From positions 2,816,799 to 2,880,798 of the forward strand of contig JANAVB010010791.1 in assembly GCA_029216955.1 (NCBI GenBank): a stretch of 64,000 bases of DNA. The letters run 5' to 3'. The stretch comes from Iris pallida (lineage: Eukaryota; Streptophyta; Magnoliopsida; Asparagales; Iridaceae). Of the stretch, positions 1-12,000 are shown piece after piece. The notes beneath the pieces were generated by a model that saw nothing but the letters and a program-made list of their open reading frames with translations, searched no databases and was not told the origin of the DNA. The position numbers were made by a program, and so were the translations under genes. Position 1 is the first letter of the stretch; every line of letters begins with the position of its first letter.

Positions 1-2119
1 GAGATGTACTAGAACCGTCCGAGGATCTACCATCCGACGACGGAGCTCTCGAAGGCACACAAGGGCCGACTGAGGCTCCTCCAACTTCGTCCCCTCAATC
101 AAGCTCCATTCTCGATCATCGTCCGATGAGAAGTTATTGGCAATGTAGTGAAACTTCACGGAGGAGTACAAGATACGGGCCTCTCTGTGCATCGTGGGGA
201 TCATGAACTTCGTTCCAGTGCACCCGACATTGTAATAGCACCATGCTTGGGCGCCATCCAGCAGACTTCCCTCATAACCAAGGCAAGAGCTTTGGTTGTC
301 CATCATCGTCTGGCTATAGACGAACTGTCGCATAAATCGACTCAGCAAATAGGGCTCCAGATACACCCAGTTCTGATTTCGGTACACTAAGTGTGAAGGA
401 CGGATGGACTGCAGCCAATGGAAAGCACCGAGTATCAGATCACTATCCACTTTGCCTTGGTCTATTAGTTCGTCGTCTGTAAGGTAACCCTTATAAGAGG
501 ACAAAACCCTGTTAAAATTGTAGCCATCTAAGCGGCTCAACATCCACCTACAGATGGGGACGCCCTGATGGAGCCATTTTGTCCGGTGATAGTTATGCAG
601 CGTCGCGTCCCCTTTCTTATAACCATCAATGGTGTTAGGGACTATTAAACCTGGGCGGTGTAATACCAACCAAGCCATTAAATAATGATAAGGGAGCTCA
701 ACCCGAAGGAATTCATCGTCTCCCCCACAATACTCTATTATCTTCCTCGAAAGCTCCCGCAGGCCTCGTAGGGTATTACATACCATAGCCGGAAGCAGAG
801 CTAGCGAATATTTAAAGTCTACTTTCACAGCTGGCAGAATGAGTTCCCGATTGACTCGTCCTACAGATCCAGAGCCTCCAGGAACTATGACTTTCTGCAG
901 CTATATCATCAGAAAAGCAGCCAGCGCCGCTTTCGGGCTCAAAGAATCAAGGTATGACAAAAGTAGTTATGAACGATGGAAGTGGGTTTTCCCTCAGCAT
1001 CTACTGAGGGAGCGGATACCCTCGCTTTGACCATCATATCTTTTACCTCGTCAGTGGTATACTCCCTACGCATGGTAAAGTGGACCTTCTCCGGCTCCGA
1101 CGGGTGTTTTTCGAAGATATAGTCCTTCCAAGCTTTAATGTGGGGATGAGTCTTCGCTGAGTCCTGGCGTATGCACACTTGATGATGGCAAAGCAGTTCT
1201 TTTTATACTGCCATCATTTCAGGATATTTGTTCTCCAGCACCAAAAACTCCTCTTTGCTAGGAGTATATTCCTCATACGGCTCTTCGCCCCAGAGAAGCC
1301 TCGAGATGGCGTACATATCATGGAGGGCCAACCCCATCTCTCCGTATAGAGTGAAAAAAGTCCCGATGTGGTGATTATATATCTCCAACAAGGCCACAAA
1401 TAGGGGTTGATTGATCTTTATACCATGTTTTGTAGCCATGATGGCACGGCGCAAGCACGTACCTTTCAGATCTTCCTTGAACCAACCCAATACCCATTGG
1501 ATTAGTCCGTGCCATTCAGTCTTAGGATGGATCCAGCCTTCAACCTGAAAGGCTCTTTTTGGATACGTGCATCCCGTCACTAGAAGCCTATTGGCAAAAA
1601 TAGAAGCCCCAAACGGATGTACAGTTGTGGTAAAATTGCTGAGCAAGTGACCAGGGAGCAACACACGCAAAGTGTACGATGGACGATCACGTACACTGTT
1701 AAAAGTATCCCTTCTCTTATAATGCCTATCCACCTGGAAATGGCCTGTCATTAAACCTACTTGCTCCGGGGTCAGTTCCTATTTCATATGACGTTTCTCG
1801 GCGAAGCAGGAGAAAATCGATAGCGGGAGGTGCCGATTGATTGACGGAACATACAAAGAGAGACCATCATTCTCAAAATACCAGTCCTTATTTATCTCCA
1901 GGAGGTCGGTCCCTTCCAAAATCAGTTGATCACCATAAAGGAACTGTGGTTTTAGTATCTCGACGGCATCAAATGGGAGAGACAACTTGCCTTGATTTAT
2001 CATTCGACGGAAGTATACATGTTATTGATCCTGTATCATAGCCAGTCACTCTTTCAATTGACCTTGGGCGATCAACTTCTTGGCAGGATTAACAAGCGTC
2101 TCATCGACACTTATGCAGA
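1..2119 (-). pseudogene. Antisense plant-mobile-domain gene of Tat-0, exon 2 onward (broken)
   Basis: This is the main part of an extra gene carried antisense after pol in a Tat-type Ty3/gypsy element; its end lies beyond the window start. It matches the better preserved gene at 39518-44243 along its length, for example GEMGLALHDMYAISRL, IRPSHLVYRNQ and YLEPYLLSRFMRQF, a pattern I associate with the plant mobile domain (aminotransferase-like, PF10536). Exon 2 probably starts at 2119 after a polypyrimidine-AG acceptor, in phase 1, the phase also found at the exon 1 end (14362). Breaks: stops near 2045, 2015, 1779 and 1203, a frameshift near 935, and a stop replacing Trp near 890. After that one frame reads almost openly to position 1. 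Cellular role unknown; related host proteins of the MAIN/MAIL1 type are nuclear and act in silencing. Confidence 0.8.
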
Positions 2120-2264
2120 CTGTTGAATCAAAAAGGATATCCCAAAAAGAGGCATAGCCACGAAAACTGCACATGAACAAAATGTGTCAGAAAAATAGAA
2201 GTATTTTTGAAAGGAATAAAGTATGCAAGCACTGCCTAGTGGCACTATGCCTCGGTGAGAAAGC

Positions 2265-2269
2265 GTCCG
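2265..2269. repeat. Target-site duplication GTCCG, left copy
   Basis: Directly precedes TGTCACGACCC; identical to 13992-13996 after the right LTR. Confidence 0.9.
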
Positions 2270-5200
2270 TGTCACGACCCGCACCCATTGTGAGGGTACG
2301 AGAACGTCACAACGCCCAGCCTACGCCGCAGTATCGGCGGTAGAACGCTGTCCTAGGTCAACATACATCTAGTAATATAATATTAAGCAGTAAATAAACT
2401 CAATCACAACTAAGGAGGAAGAAAACATGATATGATATAGAACTCAAGGAAATACTGAATATAGAAAAGTCTAGGATAATATCCCAGCAAATATCCAGAG
2501 TACATATCTCAGCTGCTGAAAGAAAGAATATATACAACTCAACATCTCTGAACAGAAGTAAACACTAGCTAAACAGACTCAAGACAACATGAAAATAAGA
2601 TAAGGCCTAACTAAACTAGTCTAGGCAGTAGGGTGAAGTCCTCAGCTAGAGCTATCCGAAGAAGGTATCCTCCCAGGCCTCCTCCTCGTCCTCTGTAATA
2701 TTTTCAACAGGTCCAGTCAGGACAGGAGCGAGCACAGTACATCTCAACAATTCATAGCAGGTTAGAAAATATGAACATGCAGTAAAGTAAGATACAAGTA
2801 CTGAAAGAAGTGCAGTATAAAAACAGAGAGAGAACTGTAATAGAAATATCTACTATACATAGAGAACTAGCAGTGACTAGTGAGTCAGAGTATAACATGA
2901 ACATGTAAATGGCTTGGGATGATTCAATGAAGACACTACGGAATGATTCAATGAAGAAACTACTGGTGTATTATTTACATGTCCACTTCTACTCTCCCGT
3001 ACCCCCAATCAATACACAAGGATCCAGCCAGGTTATGTTATATGATTCCATACAAGGCCCGCGAAGGGGGATACATGGATATCCCATAAATGGGGAGTCT
3101 GGGGGTTACCTAACTGTGTAGGATTCAAGAGACTCTATGATCATGAGGATACATGTCACAAGTAATCAAGTAAACCAAGAGCATAGTGATACGCCATGTA
3201 AGTGAAACGCACAGAACACGTAGTACCCGATGCTCCCTAAGGATAACATCTCAAGAAAGGATCCATATAGTACCAATCCTTGTGACCGTCGTGCCAGTAC
3301 AAGTAAAGTAATCTACTGCAGGAAATAATTCTAAGCAAGATATGAAATGATCAGAGAATGTACTCGCCTGTATCTGAGTGTCCGATATGAATCGTACTGT
3401 CCAAAGAGTGGTGTCTGGCTCCTAAACAGAATAGCACAAGTCACAACAAGTCCAGAATAGTGAAATGGAGTCCTACTATGCATTCTACATGATTCTAAGT
3501 CAATCTAGGCTAAAGTCAACTCTTGGTCAACTTTGGTCAGCCCTAGAAGTCAAACTAGGTCAACCATGTCTAATTAAGTCTAAACTAGTCTACCTTAGAC
3601 TACACTAGTCTATATTAGTCTAAACAAGTAAATTCCTGTATTTAAACCTATCACTCTCTATACCAATATATATATAGAAGTCTAAGTATACCACAATATA
3701 CATCACACTACACAAAATATGCACATTCATTAGTCTACACATTTTACACATCCTAAAGACCCTAGGCTAAGCATTAGACTAGCATAGGAATATATATATA
3801 TATATACACACTCATACATATAGGAACATATATGTCTCAACGCCTAAACTAGCTTACATATATATAAATACATATATATAGACTGAACTAGAGGCAGGAA
3901 AAGGAAGATAGGAATACATGTGTGTGTTTGTGTGTGGCTATACCAATAGTGTACAGGAAAGCAAGACAGTGAGGAGGAATGTGTGCAGGAACAATAGCAG
4001 TGAAGGGAAGCACTGTGTATGTGTGTGTCTGTGTTAGAGCAGTACAATCAGTGAAGAAAAGGAAACATGTGTATACTTGTCTACAAGGATATGTATGCAG
4101 GAAAATCAAGTAAATGAAGAAGAGGACAGTGGTGGGAGTGTGCAACATACCAATGTATGCAGGAATTATAAATATGCAGGAAAATAATGTATATGAGAGC
4201 AGGAAATGCAGTGCAAAGTGTGTGAACCAGCATGCAGGGAAAATAGGCTAATAATCAGGGTGTACAGGTATGATCATGTGACAGTGAACATATTAAGAGT
4301 TGTGTGTGTTGTTAGATGGTGTGTGACAAGAACATTGGTGCGTGTCAAGAGAGAACAATGACAGAAATGAAACATGTGTGTATAGAGTGTTAGGCTAGAG
4401 GGTGTCAATAGGGAGAAAATCAGTGAGAAACAGACATAGGTACATTGAGCATAAAATCAAATCCCAGTTTGAAAATACATTCTCAGGTTTGATACATAAC
4501 AGGAATTGAGATGTAAATAAGAGGGAATCACTGTCAATGAAAATAAACATAACATAGGAGAATTCAAAACTGTTAACTTCATAAACTTCCCAGTTTTCGA
4601 AAACTGGAACACAACAATCCAGGATGCAATGACAGTAACCAACATAGCAGTCCACAGAAAAAACTCAGATTGATATGTGAATCAATAGTTCAAAAATCAG
4701 TTGCACCAAACATCAACATTTCAGATTTTTAATGATCCCAAAAAGAAGAAAACAAACCAACATATATATAAGATCCCCAACTCAGATATCAGTTACTAGT
4801 TAACCTACATATCAGTCAATACCAAAGGGGAAACAATTCAATTCAAAGAGAACCATACACAAGCTAAACCAGGTTCAAGAAAAACACATTGCAGTCAAGA
4901 AAAGAAGCAGTGAACACTCTAATAATATGGTGAAAACCTTCTCAGGTTTGTGAACATTCAAAACCAGGTTTTGTAGAAATATCATTGCTAATAAAAGGAG
5001 GGGAAATCAGTTTACTGTGTCATTTAACAAACTCAGGTTAGTTAAACATGGTATCACAGGTTAACACATGTAATAGAACTCTTGAATGCCTAGGTAACAG
5101 TCCAATAATGTATATTAAATCCATTCTCAGTTTACACATAACACCCAGGTAATCAATCAAGTAAAACTCAGATTTGTACATCACATTAACATGCTCCTTA

Positions 5201-6085
5201 TGAATTTTCATATTTCAGTTTAGCAGGTAATTAACAGTAAACAACTAATCATTAAGATAACAATCTCAGGTTAATATCTAACAGTGGACAAGAACTCAGT
5301 TTCAATATTCCCAGGTTAACTGTCCAATAAACTCAGATTTCTTGAATCCAATCCCACATCAAAATGATCCCAAAGTCCTCATACATGCAGGTGATAGATA
5401 GGTGAACACATAAGGGTTTAAAAACATGTAATTTACTGTGTTAGGAAGGTTTAAGGACTGCTAAAACTCATTTGCTAAAACTGGAAAAACAGCAAAACAG
5501 GGACAGTGAATTAATTCCAGTTAAGAGTGAACAAAATCAGGGAAATAGTGGAATGAATCAACAATCAATTAGACTAGGATTTAAGTCATTGAAGAATAAT
5601 GTAACATGGAAATTATCAAATGGGAAACATACACTAGGAACTTAAATCCTGCTCTTCACACAGGAAACCCCTAAAGTTCACACATGCTGAAACAACCCAA
5701 CTGTGAATATTCTACATACACATTCCCCAAGCCAATTTCGAATGCCAATACCTATCTAACATATTACATGACATGTTGGTTCAATTTAAATGGAGAAAAC
5801 ATACAGGAATAAGAATTTAAACTGTTGGAAAAAACTGGGAAAAGACAGTATCAGGTATCAGAGACTCACTTCACTGTTCTACACAATTTCGAACCCAAAC
5901 ATCATCCAAAAACCCAAACAAATATGTCACTTAGTGTAACAGAGATCTAAACAAGATATTTAAGATCTATTTAATCATTAAACAACATTAAAAATCATTT
6001 AAATACGATTTAACACAACCAAACATACACTGCTCACGCACGCACACAGCCATTCCCCGTGCACACTGAAAATCGTATCCGACAT

Positions 6086-6122
6086 GACACGAGGACTCGT
6101 GAAACTTGGCGAGCCTCGTGTC
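6086..6122. repeat. 9-bp inverted repeat in the giant LTR leader
   Basis: GACACGAGG (6086-6094) pairs with CCTCGTGTC (6114-6122) around a 19-nt loop. The same arms are present in the other LTR near 12881-12920. Confidence 0.55.
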
Positions 6123-6401
6123 AGTCATGAAACCTATCACCATACCAATTTTCTAGTGTCAGCGTCGCGTGTCCAGCACGCAGTAGCCCCCGAGTAGCAG
6201 GGGAGCTACAGTGCCGCGCGCGCACACCCGCACACGCGTGTCCCGTGTTCCCTACGACATGACGCGACACGAATAACAGCATACGACACATAGGAACCCT
6301 AGACGACACCTAGATCTAGTTTCCTGATCAAAGAGATTTTGAAATCTCGACTGAACAGTCCTTTGGGACATTTCGTCGAGTACCTAGACTGGTCTCTGAT
6401 A

Positions 6402-6420
6402 CGTGTCCGATTCGGACACG
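6402..6420. repeat. Near-perfect palindrome in the giant LTR
   Basis: CGTGTCCGA, one T, then TCGGACACG. It is identical at 13200-13218. It lies about 360 bp downstream of the TATA box in the transcribed direction and could be a protein-binding palindrome or RNA hairpin. Confidence 0.6.
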
Positions 6421-7195
6421 AAACGAGACCAAAACTTAGGGTTGGTCTTCCCTACAGTTGGGTGAGGGCTAGGGGACCCTAAAAATTATTTTTACAGGAT
6501 TTTAGGAGCATTAATAGAGATTATACCTATAGGTGTCCAAAGCTCCAAAAAGCTCCAAAGAAGAGGATCCTTCAAAGCACCAAAAACTCCCCAAATTGTT
6601 TGTTCCCTGTCAAAACTCAATCCCAACAGCAAGAGCACAATATTTAGAGCCTATAGGAATTTGTTTGAAGGAAAAAGGACTTAATTTGGATTTACTATGA
6701 ATTTGTGAAGATGGAACTTACCCCTTTTCTAAAAACTTGATGAACCCTAAGAGAGAGGCTAGCCCTAATCCCTAGGAGAGTATTTATAGAGGGGGGGATG
6801 TCATGTGGCTGGCCATAGGGTTTAGATCTAGGGTTTTGGCTAGTTGGTTGAGTCCTAATTAGTTTAAGTCATGGTTATGACTTGTGACTTTACAAGCCAT
6901 TCTTAGACCAAACTAATTCCTAATTTCACCAAATTAATCCCAATGAGTTCATCCTCATGAACTTAAGTCTACCTAGGTTCTCAAATCCTAATCTCTTAGT
7001 CAAGACCTAGGTTAGCCACTAGGTTAGTCTACAAGGTCAACTTAAGTCAAGGTCTCTAAAACACCAAAAACAATTATTCAAAAAAAATCACTCAAAAATC
7101 ACAATAATTATAATAATAATAATAATAATTCAAATTAAATTCTAAAATTTTGAAAATGACCAAAATACCCTCATTTGGAAAAACTGGGTGTTACA

Positions 7196-7235
7196 ATCCT
7201 ACCCACCTTATAAAAATTTTGTCCTCGAAATTAAG
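7196..7235 (-). other. Polypurine tract and relic of the chromovirus polyprotein tail
   Basis: On the minus strand a stretch beginning AATTTCGAGGACAAAATT and ending AAGGTGGGTAGGAT runs straight into the LTR start TGTAACACCC. This is the usual 3' end arrangement of Tekay/Del-like chromoviruses: last pol codons, then plus-strand priming tract, then LTR. It shows a pol gene once ended here. Confidence 0.65.
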
Positions 7236-7475
7236 ATGGTAGCAGGCCTTCTAGGTTAAACCCCCAGCAATCATAGTCTCAGAATCTATCTTAAATCATA
7301 TAGTTGAAAAGTACAACCTATAGGGTCATGGCATGCAATATCAGTCTGTGGTCTCTTCTAGTTATACCAACCATGCTACAGTACTAGGCAATCACAAGGT
7401 ATCAAAACATACAAGCAAGGGATACATCAAAATTCTCAAAAATGAATACTAAGGTTAGGTCAAACTCACCTCCAG

Positions 7476-8168
7476 CTAGGTCTGAGAACCAGAACTCCCT
7501 CCTGGAAGTAGGGCCCTGGTTGGGGCAGGTATAGCAGGGTAGTGCTGCATCCAGTGTGCAGCTGAACCACAGATTAGGCACAATCCTAGTCTCTTTCTAC
7601 AGTTGTTCCGCTTGTGTCCAGACTTCTTGCAGTAGGCACAGATAGGCTCCGGCTCAGCTGGCCTCTGCTGGACAGGAGACTGGGCTGGGTATGATGATAT
7701 AGGCTGGATAAATGGGTACTCCTCAGACTCTGGGTAGGACTGGGTACTGCTCCTCGCCCTCTTGGAGCTAGGCTCTCTTCCTAGGAGCACAGAGTCCCGC
7801 AGACGTAGCAACCTCTGGATTTGCTCCCTCATGGCCTCCTCATGAGCTCTCTATGACTCCATCATCCTTTCTTGGAAAAATGCAAACACCTGGGTTGCAT
7901 CAAGTAGCAAACCCCCGGGTGGTACAGCAGGGAGTACAGAGGGTATGGAAGGGCTCTCGGTCTCAGGCAAATCCGCAGCTCTCTCCTGAACGACAGGAGA
8001 TGAAGGAAGACTCTCTGGCGAGGCTACCACCATCTCCTCAATGGCAGGAGGTGCCACCACCCCATGATCAGATAGAGGGATAACATTCTCCTGAACAGTA
8101 GGAGGTGGAGGTACGCTCTCAATAGCTGCAGCTGCTCTCAGGCGACGGGCTCGGGTCATGGGTGCCAT
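7476..8168 (-). pseudogene. gag: gag relic of the giant-LTR element
   Basis: The start chosen is the ATG at 8168 (MAPMTRARRLRAAA), typical of chromovirus Gag. The capsid region is largely missing. The N-terminal part reads Pro/Val/Glu-rich sequence to a TAG at 7851, and the same frame continues from 7850 with MREQIQRLLRLRDSV. The C-terminal part has a CCHC zinc knuckle, CAYCKKSGHKRNNC, about residues 145-158. A second knuckle, CLICGSAAHWMQHY, has Tyr where the last Cys should be. With roughly 230 codons it is shorter than a normal Gag, and nothing of pol follows. It would bind genomic RNA if made, but the stop makes it a pseudogene. Confidence 0.7.
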
Positions 8169-8204
8169 ACTGAAAGAAAAGAAAAGAAATAAAATATAAA
8201 TCAA

Positions 8205-9068
8205 TCATCAAGGCTGAAAAACTAGTAAATATAAACAAAGGAGAACCAGCTACAAAATTACTATTTAAAGCCAGGCTATACTGTCATCCTAAGACAAGGG
8301 CCTAATCACAAGTCATCAAATCATCACACTAAGAAAGAACTACATATGCATAAGCTCTATAAAGCTAAGAAGATCTCTACTCCTAAATTATTTGATGATG
8401 GAAACAATTTATAATAACTGGAATGAAAAGAGAGACGATATATTTAAGAACCTTTCCAAGATACAATCTGATAATCATATGCGTCTGTCCAAAAATTATG
8501 ATACTCAGAGTCCTCGCCACGCTAGTAAGCAAGGCTGCGATAAACGGTAGAGTACATAATAGGGGCATGCACCTCTATAATCATGTCGTCTAGAATTCTC
8601 GCTATGCCGACTAGTATAGCTGCGAGGAATTCCAAATCTCATAACCAAGATACGTACATCCGAAGTCATGTCTCTATGTTTCCGCCACGCCAGCTAATAT
8701 AGCTGCGATAAACTCCAGGTTCCATAACCAAGTAGACGTTTTACCATCCCTGTATTCCCGTCGTCATATGTATCAGAAAATATCGTAACTCAGGCCATAA
8801 AAATTCATCTCGATAGAAAAATTCAAATCAACAACGATCCAACAAATCAAATTCAATAATCAAGGAGTGAGAGCAACAAAGCAAGGAAAATGATTCAAAT
8901 CGAAGTTCAATAAGATTCTCAAGGGTCGTCCCAGGAATCTTTCAAGGAATCCTAACAGTGATTGAGTACCTTCAATATATGTATCCTAATCCTACTGCAG
9001 GCTGTAGCGATACTCTAGTTCGAATACCACTACATAAACTGGACCTGCATGGGCCACCACTAAAAACG
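8205..9068 (-). other. 5' untranslated region of the giant-LTR element
   Basis: Between the right LTR and gag there are 864 bp without a gene. A TGG-containing stretch 8 bp inside the LTR (minus strand TGGTGGCCCATGCAGG) sits where a primer-binding site is expected, but I cannot match it to a known tRNA end. Several repeats of the type CGCCACGC.AG...AGCTGCGA occur at 8516-8705. Confidence 0.4.
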
Positions 9069-12000
9069 TGTCACGACCCGCACCCACTGTGAGGGTACGA
9101 GAACGTCATAACGCCCAGCCTATGCCGCAGTGTCGGCGGTAGAACGCTGTCCTAGGTCAACATACATCTAGTAATATAATATTAAGCAGTAAATGAACTC
9201 AATCACAACTAAGGAGGAAGAAAACACGATATGATATAGAACTCAAGGAAATACTGAATATAGAAAAGTCTAGGATAATATCCCAGCAAATATCCAGAGT
9301 ACATATCTCAGCTGCTGAAAGAAAAAATATATACAACTCAACATCTCTGAACAGAAGTAAAGACTAGCTAAACAGACTCAAGACAACATAAAAATAAGAT
9401 AAGGCCTAACTAAACTAGTCTAGGCAGTAGGGTGAAGTCCTCAGCTAGAGCTATCCGAAGAAGGTATCCTCCCAGGCCTCCTCCTCGTCCTCTGTAATAT
9501 TTTCAACAGGTCCAGTCAGGACAGGAGCGAGCACAGTACATCTCAACAATTCATAGCAGGTTAGAAAATATGAACATGCAGTAAAGTAAGATACAAGTAC
9601 TGAAAGAAGTGCAGTATAAAAACAGAGAGAGAACTGTAATAGAAATATCTACTATACATAGAGAACTAGCAGTGACTAGTGAGTCAGAGTACAACATGAA
9701 CATGTAAATGGCCTGGGATGATTCAATGAAGATACTACGGAATGATTCAATGAAGAAACTACTGGTGTATTATTTACATGTCCACTTCTACTCCCCCGTA
9801 CCCCTAATCAATACACAAGGATCCAGCCAGGTTATGTTATATGATTCCATGCAAGGCCCGCGAAGGGGGATACATGGATGTCCCATAAATGGGGAGTCTG
9901 AGGGTTACCCAACTGTGTAGGATTCAAGAGACTCTGTGATCATGAGGGTACATGTCACAAGTAATCAAGTGAACCAAGAGCATAGTGATACGCCATGTAA
10001 GTGAAACGCACAGAACACGTAGTACCCGATGCTCCCTAAGGATAACATCTCAAGAAAGGATCCATATAGTACCAATCCGTGTGACCGTCGTGACAGTACA
10101 AGTAAAGTAATCTACTACAGGAAATAATTCTAAGCAGGATATGAAATGATCAGAGAATGTACTCGCATGTATCTGAGTGTCCGATATGAATCGTACTGTC
10201 CAAGGAGTGGTGTCTGGCTCCTAAACAGAACAGCACAAGTCACAACAAGTCCAGAATAGTGAAATGGAGTCCTACTATGCATTCTACATAATTCTAAGTC
10301 AATCTAGGCCAAAGTCAACTCTTGGTCAACTTTGGTCAGCCCTAGAAGTCAAACTAGGTCAACCATGTCTAATTAAGTCTAAACTAGTCTACCTTAGACT
10401 ACACTAGTCTATATTAGTCTAAACAAGTAAATTCCTGTATTTAAACCTATCACTCTCTATACCAATATATATATAGAAGTCTAAGTATACCACAATATAT
10501 ATCACACTACACAAAATATGCACATTCATTAGTCTACACATTTTACACATCCTAAAGACCCTAGGCTAAGCATTAGACTAGCATAGGAATATATATATAT
10601 ATATATACACTCATACATATAGGAACATATATGTCTCAACGCCTAAACTAGCTTACATATATATAAATACATATATATAGACTGAACTAGAGGCAGGAAA
10701 AGGAAGATAGGAATACATGTGTGTGTTTGTGTGTGGCTGTACCAACAGTGTACATGAAAGCAAGACAGTGAGGAGGAATATGTGCAGGAATAATAGCAGT
10801 GAAGGGAAGCACTGTGTATGTGTGTGTCTGTGTTAGAGCAGTACAATCAGTAAAGAAAAGGAAACATGTGTATACTTGTCTACAAGGATATGTATGCAGG
10901 AAAATAAAGTAAACGAAAAAAAGGACAGTGGTGGGAGTGTGCAACATGCCAATGTATGCAGGAATTATAAATATGCAGGAAAACAATGTATGTGAGAGCA
11001 GGAAATGCAGTGCAAAGTGTGTGAACCAGCATGCAGGGAAAATAGGCTAATAATCAGGGTGTACAGGTATGATCATATGACAGTGAACATATTAAGAGTT
11101 GTGTGTGTTGTTAGATGGTGTGTGACAAGAACATTGGTGTGTGTCAAGAGAGAACAATGACAGAAATGAAACATGTGTGTATAGAGTGTTAGGCTAGAGG
11201 GTGTCAATAGGGAGAAAATCAGTGAGAAACAGACATAGGTACATTGAGCATAAAATCAAATCCCAGTTTGAAAATACATTCTCAGGTTTGATACATAACA
11301 GGAATTGAGATGTAAATAAGAGGGAATCACTGTCAATGAAAATAAACATAACATAGGAGAATTCAAAACTGTTAATTTCATAAACTTCCCAGTTTTCGAA
11401 AACTGGAACACAACAATCCAGGATGCAATGACAGTAACCAACATAGCAGTCCACAGGAAAAACTCAGATTGATATGTGAATCAATAGTTCAAAAATCAGT
11501 TGCACCAAACATCAACATTTCAGATTTTTAATGATCCCAAAAAGAAGAAAACAAACCAACATATATATAAGATCCCCAACTCAGATATCAGTTACTAGTA
11601 ACCTACATATCAGTCAATACCAAAGGGGAAACAATTCAATTCAAAGAGAACCATACACAAGCTAAACCAGGTTCAAGAAAAACACATTGCAGTCAAGAAA
11701 AGAAGCAGTGAACACTCTAATAATATGGTGAAAACCTTCTCAGGTTTGTGAACATTCAAAACCAGGTTTTGTAGAAACATAATTGCTAATAAAAGGAGGG
11801 GAAATCAGTTTACAGTGTCATTTAACAAACTCAGGTTAGTTAAACATGGTATCACAGGTTAACACATGTAATAGAACTCTTGAATGCCTAGGTAACAGTC
11901 CAATAATGTATATTAAATCCATTCTCAGTTTAAACATAACACCCAGGTAATCAATCAAGTAAAACTCAGATTTGTACATCACATTAACATGCTCCTTATG

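Larger units (their letters stand above)
2270..7195 (-). repeat. Left (3') LTR of the gag-only element
   Basis: 4926 bp with no convincing gene. Short ORFs here occur at equal positions in both LTRs only because the LTRs are copies. It contains TA runs near 3670 and 3795, GT/CA-rich tracts near 3920-4030, an AAT repeat near 7110-7125, a TATA box at 6781-6788 and palindromes at 6086-6122 and 6402-6420. It ends with the inverted terminal bases TGT...ACA. Confidence 0.9.

Noticed and set aside
4395..4655. Open frames of 60-100 codons in the giant LTR that recur at 11194-11454 and 2909/9708
   Set aside because: They recur only because the two LTRs are copies; no domain, start context or codon pattern supports coding.
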